From JAUIHN01 sp964556075 (GTDB taxonomy: Bacteria; Patescibacteriota; Saccharimonadia; Saccharimonadales; Saccharimonadaceae), in assembly GCA_964556075.1 (NCBI GenBank), contig CAZKUV010000009.1, positions 1-20,008 on the forward strand: DNA of 20,008 nucleotides. The letters are read 5' to 3'. The position numbers were made by a program, and so were the translations under genes. How positions within the stretch are numbered: position 1 is the first letter of the stretch; every line of letters begins with the position of its first letter. The notes below the pieces were generated by a model. The model searched no databases and was not told the origin of the DNA. It saw nothing but the letters and a program-made list of their open reading frames with translations. Shown in pieces: positions 14,429 to 20,008 of this stretch.

Positions 14429-16002
14429 TACTTGCCCTCCTCACCTTGATTATTACCGGTTTCATTGTCAGTTTCATCAGCCTCAGCTGCTTTAGCTGCC
14501 TCTTCGGCCTGACGCAGCTTCTCAGCTTCGATCTTTGCTTGTTTTTCAATTGCCGCTTTCTTAACTTCGTCAATGGTGGTAACCATCCCTTTAAGTTCGG
14601 CCGCTAACTCCTCAAAATTACCTTCGAGTTTGTCATTTTCTTGTAATCGAGGTGCAATGTCATGAACGTGTTTCTTTAGTGCATCAACGTCAATTATCTC
14701 TTCCGGTTTACTTTCAAGTACGATATGGAGCAAAAATTGCTGTTCGACAGGTGAATAAATCTCGCCTATAGCTTGATTCATAAGTTTAAATAGCACCTTA
14801 CCTTTATCGTAATCAGCTTGGGCTTGAGGGCTTAATTCCGTTCCAAAATGTGCGTATTCTTCTGCAGTTCTATACCCCGCAAGTGTAAGATTAAGCTTAT
14901 CTGCCAAAGCTTTCTGTCTCATGTTTTGGCCTACACCTCCAACGCGGGTTACAGAGAGCGCGGTACTAACCGCCGGACGCATAGTGTCCTTGAAAACCTG
15001 ACCGTCAAGAATCCACTGACCATCCGTTATGGACATAATGTTTGTAGGAAGATATGCAGTAATATCAGCGCCAGGAGTGTAAACTATTGGAATAACAGTT
15101 TGACTTGCATGGGTTGATTCCAGCTTACCGGCGCGCTCCAATAGACTTGAGTGGGTGTAGAACATATCTCCTGGATATGAGTCGCGTCCCGGGCTGACTC
15201 CGGAAATTAATGACATCTCCCTATACGCTTGAGCATGGGCAGTTAAATCATCGTAGATTACTAGCGTATCCATACCATGTTTCTGCCAAAAATACTCCCC
15301 GTGCGCTGCTCCAACATACGGAACAAGGTAGGTCGAAATCAGCGATTCAAAGGAGTTAGTTACTATTACCACAGCCTTTTTAAGGGCATTATTTTTCTCT
15401 AGGTTTGTAACTAGTTCTGCGACATCACGTTGACGTTTGGCAATGAGAACATAAATGACAGTTATGTCCGTATTCCTCTGATTTATCGCTACTTGCGCGG
15501 CAAGTGCGGTCTTGCCTATTTTACTATCACCTAACATTGCCATTCGTTGACCACGAGCAATCGAATATACTAAATCGATTAAGCTAATTCCAGTTTCAAC
15601 AGGAGTATCTAGGAGTTCTCGTTCGTAGAGCATCGGAGCTGGATGAAATACGTCCCAAGTCTGATCTTGGCGTATCGGTCCCTTCCCATCTATTGGCTCT
15701 CCAAAGACATTAATCACTCGTCCAATGTACTCTTTCCCGACGGGAGTAGTCAGACTATAAGATTCAATGACGCATACCATACCGACCCTAAGAGGGGTAG
15801 GGTCAAGCTTCATCACCACAACATGGTCTTCAAGGATTTCGTGAATAAAACCGCGTGTGTCATCCTCAAAGCGAACGGTAGCACGAACGTTAGATGGCTG
15901 GAGGCCTTTTACCGTCACCATAAACGAATCAATACCAATTATTTCGCCGACCGGGTTATCTTTTTCTATTAAAGACTGAAATACTGGGCTAACTTCTTCC
16001 AT
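14428..16002 (-). CDS. atpA: F1-type ATPase alpha subunit
   Basis: Non-catalytic nucleotide-binding subunit of 524 aa. It shows an N-terminal beta barrel, P-loop GDSKIGKT (158-165; usual GDRQTGKT), PYVGAAHGEYF, Walker-B-like LVIYDDLTAHAQAYREMSL, PGRDSYPGDMFYTHSSLLER, and VTRVGG with the arginine finger Arg353 that completes the beta active site. The usual AIGQKxS segment is LIAKRQRD here. The N-terminus, which normally docks on delta, is about 10 residues shorter than in E. coli, and a charged Ala/Glu tail of about 44 residues (481-524) is added. ATG 16002 overlaps the delta stop by 14 nt, indicating translational coupling. Confidence 0.93.
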   Translation of the reverse strand: MEEVSPVFQSLIEKDNPVGEIIGIDSFMVTVKGLQPSNVRATVRFEDDTRGFIHEILEDHVVVMKLDPTPLRVGMVCVIESYSLTTPVGKEYIGRVINVFGEPIDGKGPIRQDQTWDVFHPAPMLYERELLDTPVETGISLIDLVYSIARGQRMAMLGDSKIGKTALAAQVAINQRNTDITVIYVLIAKRQRDVAELVTNLEKNNALKKAVVIVTNSFESLISTYLVPYVGAAHGEYFWQKHGMDTLVIYDDLTAHAQAYREMSLISGVSPGRDSYPGDMFYTHSSLLERAGKLESTHASQTVIPIVYTPGADITAYLPTNIMSITDGQWILDGQVFKDTMRPAVSTALSVTRVGGVGQNMRQKALADKLNLTLAGYRTAEEYAHFGTELSPQAQADYDKGKVLFKLMNQAIGEIYSPVEQQFLLHIVLESKPEEIIDVDALKKHVHDIAPRLQENDKLEGNFEELAAELKGMVTTIDEVKKAAIEKQAKIEAEKLRQAEEAAKAAEADETDNETGNNQGEEGK

Positions 16003-16510
16003 TCAAAGCCTCCACTTCCTTGATGATAAGATCTCGGTGCCCGGCTAATTGCGCTCGGAGACTCAAATCGTGCACATGATTAGTAGTCCGAATATACACG
16101 CCTCCAATTAGCGAAGGCTGAAGACCGACCAGTATCACAGCATGAGCATGAACAGAGTTTCTCAACCAAGCAACTATGCGTCGTAAACTTTGCTTATCTG
16201 GCACAGCTGCGAAGGTTAAGTGAATCGTCGGTGCTGTCGACTTTAAATGACGCAGATGCTTAACAAGTCGACTGCGATCTTCAGAGTTACCTAAATCGAA
16301 TTTGTTTTTCGAGAGAAAATCGCTCAACTGTTCTGAAATTGCCGACTCCTGATTTATTACAACGCCTGCTTTTGCGCGTGCAGCTCTATCCGTCATATTC
16401 CGATCAACACGCTCGGCCTCAGATACTAAGTATGCAAGATCTGTCTTGGTAATGACGCTTGGAGGCAAGACTAATACTCCGGGAGTATGTTCGACCGCTG
16501 TCTCTTTCAT
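15989..16510 (-). CDS. atpH: F1-type ATPase delta subunit (stator cap)
   Basis: Delta/OSCP-like protein of 173 aa. The C-terminal domain carries the family signature LIGGVYIR (134-141) followed by D148-L-S-L-R-A-Q-L. The N-terminal half (about 20-95) is helical but looks shorter and unlike the usual six-helix bundle that binds alpha N-termini. In ordinary ATP synthase delta joins the top of alpha3beta3 to the b stalk. Here it follows directly after a coiled-coil gene (ATGA overlap at 16507-16510), so that coiled-coil protein is the likely stalk partner. The stop is TAG, within the start of alpha. Confidence 0.82.
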   Translation of the reverse strand: MKETAVEHTPGVLVLPPSVITKTDLAYLVSEAERVDRNMTDRAARAKAGVVINQESAISEQLSDFLSKNKFDLGNSEDRSRLVKHLRHLKSTAPTIHLTFAAVPDKQSLRRIVAWLRNSVHAHAVILVGLQPSLIGGVYIRTTNHVHDLSLRAQLAGHRDLIIKEVEALNGRS

Positions 16511-17403
16511 AACTTCATGTCATCCATCATTGCTTGTTTATTTTCCTCCATCCGCTCAAGTATCGATGGTAGCTGTTCACGAATGCTAGACTGCTCTCCT
16601 AGGGCTCCTATCAGGTAATGTTCTACGATGCGAGCCATATTTTCATTAATCGTCTCGGCTATCATTGTCTTTTGGTGTTCTATTGAAGTGTCAAGGAGTT
16701 CACGCAATTGCCTATATTGCTCCTCGAGTTCCTGGGTGGTTCGATGTAGAGTATCTAGCATAGCAGACTGTTTTTCGCGAGTTAGCTCAACACTAGTCAT
16801 ATTTTCTTCAAATACTGTTTTGAGCCTAGTAGATTGTTCATTAACGGTTGATGTAAGTGCCCTTGAAAGTTCTTCGGCTTCTTTGCGAGTTATTGATGCG
16901 GTTTCTCGCAACTCCTCTAATACTTTTTCTTGCTGGCTCTGTACGTTTGCCATCTGTGTTTTGCTGTCTTGAAAAACAGTCGCCATCATTACCTCTTGAT
17001 CGGCAACAACACGTTGTAGGTTAAGGGATAGTTGTTGGTATTTCTCATGCACCATTTGCGCATTACGGCTCAAGGATTGTGCGACTAGCTCTTGAGCGTC
17101 ACCAGATACGCGATTATACTCTCGCATCCGCTCATTTAACTGGTTGGAAATTTCTGCGTTAAGCCTCCCCATTAACATATCGACTTTCCGACCAACACTC
17201 ACCTTAACGTCGGCTGAGATTTGTTCGAGCATTTTATCAATCTCCTGCGCCACATGTTCAGCTTGAGACTCAATCAAATCTTGAAACTTCTTGCGTCCTA
17301 GCTCTTTAAGTTCTTCACGGTAAGCCGAATCTTCGAGTATATCGGCGTGTACTGTCTCGTCATCAGAGCGAGTAATCGTTTTCTTCTTCCCGAAAATTGC
17401 CAT
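16507..17403 (-). CDS. Long soluble coiled-coil protein, probable b-like stalk of the F1-like complex
   Basis: Protein of 298 aa that is almost entirely helical coiled coil (about 25-285), rich in Glu, Gln, Ser and Arg, with no signal peptide and no hydrophobic membrane segment. It begins MAIFGKKKTITR. The C-terminus, MARIVEHYLIGALGEQ, then a short linker to MMDDMKL, looks like a compact end domain. Its place directly before delta is that of atpF (subunit b), and b also ends by binding delta, so a peripheral-stalk role is likely. But b normally has an N-terminal membrane helix and about 160 residues. ATG 17403 follows GAGGTGGG, 20 nt after the c-like gene. How the stator would be held in place without a membrane anchor is open. 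An adaptor or structural filament is another possibility. Confidence 0.65.
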   Translation of the reverse strand: MAIFGKKKTITRSDDETVHADILEDSAYREELKELGRKKFQDLIESQAEHVAQEIDKMLEQISADVKVSVGRKVDMLMGRLNAEISNQLNERMREYNRVSGDAQELVAQSLSRNAQMVHEKYQQLSLNLQRVVADQEVMMATVFQDSKTQMANVQSQQEKVLEELRETASITRKEAEELSRALTSTVNEQSTRLKTVFEENMTSVELTREKQSAMLDTLHRTTQELEEQYRQLRELLDTSIEHQKTMIAETINENMARIVEHYLIGALGEQSSIREQLPSILERMEENKQAMMDDMKL

Positions 17404-17423
17404 TATTCACCCACCTCTTTTCT

Positions 17424-18266
17424 TTAAAGTCGTAGCAGTAGGTACACTGCGAACAGTCCTATAACTAATATTAGAATACTGGTTAAGATAATTTCTATCA
17501 AGGCTCGGAAAATAGATCGTTTTGACATCGGGTTGCGTCCGATTGAAATGATGCTGTTACGAACTCCAACATATAGCACAACAAGAGCCGTAATTAAACT
17601 TATGGTAGTAATAGCCATGCTTATATAGATGCGTATAGCGCTCACTTCCTTTTCAGCTATGGCCTGACCAACGCGTTCTAAAAACTCAGGTACTTTTGCC
17701 TTGGTTGACTTCTCGAGCGGATTTCGTTGTATCTCAATAGTAACTGGAACAGATCCAAGCCTGACAGTATCTATGGTATTCCCGTTCACATCTTGAATTT
17801 TGACCGAACCCCTAGACACGCTTTGTTTATTGAACCCAGCGACTGCTCGACCGAGCACTGATGTCTCCTCAGGACTAGCCTTCATGCCTATGCCATTGAG
17901 TGATGATACGGTGATATAATCACCAGGGTTTATATCACCCCCTTGGGAACTTACTAGCACATCATAGGTTCCGCTCGATGCTACAAAAACTTCGTTCTCG
18001 AGCCCTTCGCTTGTTATTCTCACTGGTAGTAGCTGAGGGTTAACTACGACACCAAACATCTTTTGCATATCTGCTTGAGAGACGGCTTTAACCCTTCGAG
18101 TATCACCGTCGACAAGCTCTACAATAGTACCATGGTCAATCGGCTGATTAGCTCCATATCCCTGTACGTTACCACTCGCTGGATCGATTGCCACTACGAT
18201 TGGCGCAAGCCCAGCAGCAAACACCGCCGCAATCATTAGGCCATAAATCAACCGGGATAGCTTCAC
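17424..18266 (-). CDS. Exported ectodomain fused to a subunit-c-like membrane hairpin (rotor candidate)
   Basis: First gene of the F1-like operon; 280 aa from GTG 18266 (TAAGG, 9 nt upstream). Residues 1-26 are a signal peptide. About 27-205 is an extracellular beta-rich domain whose part from YDVLVSSQGGDINPGDYITV to VLGRAVAGF resembles the chaperone/peptidase-G2-like domain of tail-spike proteins. At 211-235 and 253-278 are two membrane helices joined by a basic loop with R244-N245-P246, the position and form of the RQP loop of ATP synthase subunit c. Topology (outside - helix - cytoplasmic loop - helix - outside) also matches subunit c. The ion-binding carboxylate expected 18 residues after the loop Pro is Ile264; the only acid in helix 2 is Glu258, nearer the cytoplasm. 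The Gly-rich helix 1 motif is also missing. Being a c-type rotor is an inference from loop, topology and operon place; a plain membrane anchor is the alternative. Confidence 0.6.
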   Translation of the reverse strand: MKLSRLIYGLMIAAVFAAGLAPIVVAIDPASGNVQGYGANQPIDHGTIVELVDGDTRRVKAVSQADMQKMFGVVVNPQLLPVRITSEGLENEVFVASSGTYDVLVSSQGGDINPGDYITVSSLNGIGMKASPEETSVLGRAVAGFNKQSVSRGSVKIQDVNGNTIDTVRLGSVPVTIEIQRNPLEKSTKAKVPEFLERVGQAIAEKEVSAIRIYISMAITTISLITALVVLYVGVRNSIISIGRNPMSKRSIFRALIEIILTSILILVIGLFAVYLLLRL

Positions 18267-18310
18267 TTTTGTTTGCCTTACTTTTCTTTATTATCGATAC
18301 ACTTATGCTA

Positions 18311-18316
18311 ATTGTA
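18311..18316 (-). promoter_or_regulatory. Candidate extended -10 promoter of the F1-like operon
   Basis: TGTTACAAT on the minus strand fits TGn-TACAAT, the same hexamer as the candidates at 6892 and 7993. It predicts a leader of about 38 nt before GTG 18266. No strong -35 is seen. It is the only good candidate upstream of all seven genes. Confidence 0.4.
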
Positions 18317-18360
18317 ACATAGCACACAACGAACCTGTATAACGCTTAAAAATATTGCGA

Positions 18361-18390
18361 TTGACTCGCAGTTTATGGTAGTATGACCAT
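18361..18390 (+). promoter_or_regulatory. Candidate promoter and small inverted repeat upstream of the tail-fibre-like gene
   Basis: TTGACT (18361-18366) lies 15 nt before TATGAC (18382-18387); TTGCGA (18355-18360) with TAGTAT (18379-18384) is an alternative. The inverted repeat ATGGT/ACCAT (18375-18379 with 18386-18390) covers the -10 region and could be an operator. The 195 nt between the divergent genes hold this promoter and the one for the F1-like operon. Confidence 0.35.
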
Positions 18391-18461
18391 AAGCTTTGAT
18401 GGACCACCACACGTCATAGTGAAACAAATACTACTTGCCCTAACGGGAGTAAAATATCAGA

Positions 18462-19864
18462 ATGGCTGTGTGGGTACGTCAACCTCTATTCCTTCAAAGA
18501 CCCCTTCGATGGAGACGGGTGTTGCTGCTGTCAATCTTCCTAGCTTTTATTGCAACACTCTTTGTCATGACAGCGCCAGTCCACGCAAACTCATCAAATA
18601 ATCGCACCATCAGCTTTTCAGCACGATTAAGAAGTGCTGGTGGCGAGATTGCTCCAGATGGGTACTATAATATTAGCTTCAATTTGTACACCACCCAACA
18701 ATCAGGCAGTCCGATCTGGTCTGAAACATATTACGACCAAAACGGACCAGCGGATGGGGAGGACTACCGAGTAAAAGTATCTAACGGATACCTTAATGTA
18801 AAGCTCGGTTCACGAACACCATTTGGAAGCAATATCAATTGGGATGGTAATTTATGGCTCACTATGAATATTGGAGGAACCGGACAGATAGCCAACGCTC
18901 AGATAATTCCATGGGATGGCGAGATGTCGCCCAGAATTCAACTCACGGCTGTACCCTATGCACTAAGCGCTGGCACACTTGGCGGGCTAACATCTAATGA
19001 CTTCATTCAGCTCGGACGGGGAGTACAAACCAATACGACTGACAGCCCGAGCATCCACATTAACACTACCGGCAAAGGTAATTTAGTGCAATTGCAGCGA
19101 AACGCAACCGACGTATTCACGATAACAAACAAAGGGGACATTTCATTTGGAGGTAACTCAGATCATCGGATCTCTATATCTCCTTCAAACGATAGCGGTA
19201 ACGGTAGAACTCTTANNNNNNNNNNGGTGGTGACAGTGATGATAATCAATCGAATGGGGGCAATCTAGTACTAACTGGAGGGAGCGGCGGCGAAAATGGC
19301 TCGGATGGCTTAGTCGTCTTAACAACCGCTACGTTTGCGACTGCGACCGATGACGAGAACTGCTATACGGGCGGGTCTCTCGTAGACAGTGACTGTACTG
19401 TCTCCCAGAAAACTGTTGACTCGTCTTCCGCGGTCATTATTGGTTTTAGCACTGATAATCGGGAGGCCACCCTACCGGACCCGACTATAATCACGCCCGG
19501 TCGCATCTTATATGTCATGGCAGCAAATGACTCCAAATCGTTTACATTAGTCATTAATCAAAATGAACCCATAGCTATGTTGCCAAAGAGCGCCTATACA
19601 CTACTATGGAATGGAACTGACTGGGTCACTACCAATACATCGATACCGATACCGACACCGATAGCGCCCACTTCTGATGAGGTTGTTCTTGATGATGGTA
19701 ACGGCACATCAACTGAAATAAACATTGATGGTGACATCTCAGATCCAGTAATCGAGATTGATACTAGCCAATTGCCCGATGAACCAGCTTCCTCCGATGG
19801 TAATAATTCAGGCTTTCGTCTTGATAACCACTTGGTGGAGAAATCCGTATTTACAAGAAAGTGA
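18462..19864 (+). CDS. Secreted tail-fibre-like surface protein, interrupted by an assembly gap
   Basis: Secreted protein with a signal peptide (about 1-42, ending APVHA). The N-terminal domain (NRTISFSARLRSAGGEIAPD ... YYNISFNLYTTQQSG ... IQLTAVPYALSAGTLGG) resembles the head region of long CPR surface fibres. Next come beta repeats (SPSIHINTTGKGNLVQLQR) up to the gap at 19216-19225. After the gap the frame continues as GGDSDDNQSNGGNLVLTGGSGG, then a domain with a Cys pair (ENCYTGGSLVDSDC), then a Thr/Pro linker. The parts on either side of the Ns are in different frames, as expected if ten Ns stand for a gap of unknown size, so I treat them as one gene. The last codons before TGA 19862-19864 lie inside a 62-bp contig-end repeat, so the true C-terminus is uncertain. 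Confidence 0.65.
19216..19225. other. Assembly gap (10 N)
   Basis: Ten N bases inside the tail-fibre-like gene. The reading frame shifts across it, so the real missing length is unlikely to be ten bases. The gap falls in Gly-rich repeat coding sequence, a common place for short-read assemblies to break. Confidence 0.97.
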
Positions 19865-19890
19865 GATAGGAAAGTTTCTGTGGGCTTTTT
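19829..19890 (+). repeat. Direct repeat, copy 1 (62 bp)
   Basis: Identical over 62 bp to 19947-20008, at a period of 118 bp. It begins CACTTGGTGGAG and ends GTGGGCTTTTT. It contains the last codons and stop of the tail-fibre-like frame. Confidence 0.9.
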
Positions 19891-19892
19891 AG

Positions 19893-19953
19893 CCCCCCCC
19901 CCAAATGTGATCACTCCGCGAAGCGGAGTAATCCAAGTGGTCACTTCACTTGG
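19893..19953. other. Spacer with C10 tract and two hairpins between the direct repeats
   Basis: Ten C residues (19893-19902) are followed by a perfect hairpin ACTCCGC-GAA-GCGGAGT (19913-19929) and a second inverted repeat CCAAGTG/CACTTGG (19933-19939 with 19947-19953). No coding sequence is seen. The stretch could be an assembly-edge artefact or a repeat spacer. Confidence 0.5.
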
Positions 19954-20008
19954 TGGAGAAATCCGTATTTACAAGAAAGTGAGATAGGAAAGTTTCTGTG
20001 GGCTTTTT
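19947..20008 (+). repeat. Direct repeat, copy 2 (62 bp), at the window end
   Basis: Exact second copy of 19829-19890, running to the last base of the window. The unit may continue beyond it as a 118-bp tandem repeat. Confidence 0.9.

Noticed and set aside
11804..18266. Ordinary F-type ATP synthase operon
   Set aside because: No subunit a or normal c, the b position lacks a membrane helix and the beta adenine pocket is changed. I cannot exclude that a and c are encoded elsewhere.
18383..18601. 72-aa plus-strand frame upstream of and overlapping the fibre gene
   Set aside because: It starts at the candidate -10 box, has no ribosome-binding site, and overlaps the signal-peptide coding region in another frame.
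19517..19864. Independent 115-aa gene
   Set aside because: It is in frame with open sequence from 19226 directly after the gap and lacks a ribosome-binding site, so it belongs to the gap-interrupted fibre gene.
1..20008. CRISPR array, IS element, phage integrase or rRNA
   Set aside because: I saw no regularly spaced repeats, transposase or integrase motifs, or rRNA sequence on either strand.

Overview
The window looks like chromosomal DNA of a Patescibacteria/CPR bacterium, most likely of the Saccharibacteria type. The evidence is compact coupled genes, an abundance of signal-peptide surface proteins ending in a TPAGxY-type motif, tail-fibre-like beta-repeat proteins, and a GlcD-type flavoprotein of the CPR style. 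TAA, TAG and TGA all serve as real stops, so the UGA-glycine code of Gracilibacteria/Absconditabacteria does not apply. The lineage is inferred from family resemblance, not from a marker gene.

Layout. (1) 1-2345: a small orphan gene with a good terminator, tRNA-Leu(CAG) on the minus strand, a FAD-linked oxidase on the minus strand and tRNA-Leu(TAG) on the plus strand. (2) 2488-10610, all minus strand: a cell-surface locus. It has four related secreted proteins (one broken by an in-frame TAG), two DUF916-like membrane-anchored proteins and one Ig/PKD membrane-anchored protein. This resembles the WxL / WxL-interacting-protein clusters of Firmicutes. (3) 10690-11718, plus strand: a single-pass membrane protein with a beta-repeat ectodomain. 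(4) 11804-18266, minus strand: a seven-gene, tightly coupled F1-ATPase-like operon. (5) 18462 to the end, plus strand: a secreted tail-fibre-like protein crossing an assembly gap and ending in a 62-bp direct repeat at the contig edge.

The main find is the ATPase operon. It encodes recognisable delta, alpha, gamma, beta and epsilon subunits with P-loops, catalytic Glu and arginine finger intact, but no subunit a and no ordinary subunit c. In the place of Fo it has two other proteins. One is a long soluble coiled-coil protein (b-like stalk without a membrane anchor). The other is a 280-aa protein made of a signal peptide, a roughly 180-residue extracellular domain, and a C-terminal two-helix hairpin with the subunit-c-like RxP loop but no ion-binding carboxylate in helix 2. 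I infer an ATP-driven F1 motor connected to a non-ion-translocating membrane rotor that carries extracellular domains, that is, a machine that would do mechanical work at the cell surface rather than make ATP. This is a hypothesis from sequence alone. The closest known concept is the F1-like (type 2 and 3) ATPases of mycoplasmas.

The motor operon sits between surface-protein genes on both sides, which makes a surface role (adhesion, host contact, movement or surface remodelling) plausible but unproven.
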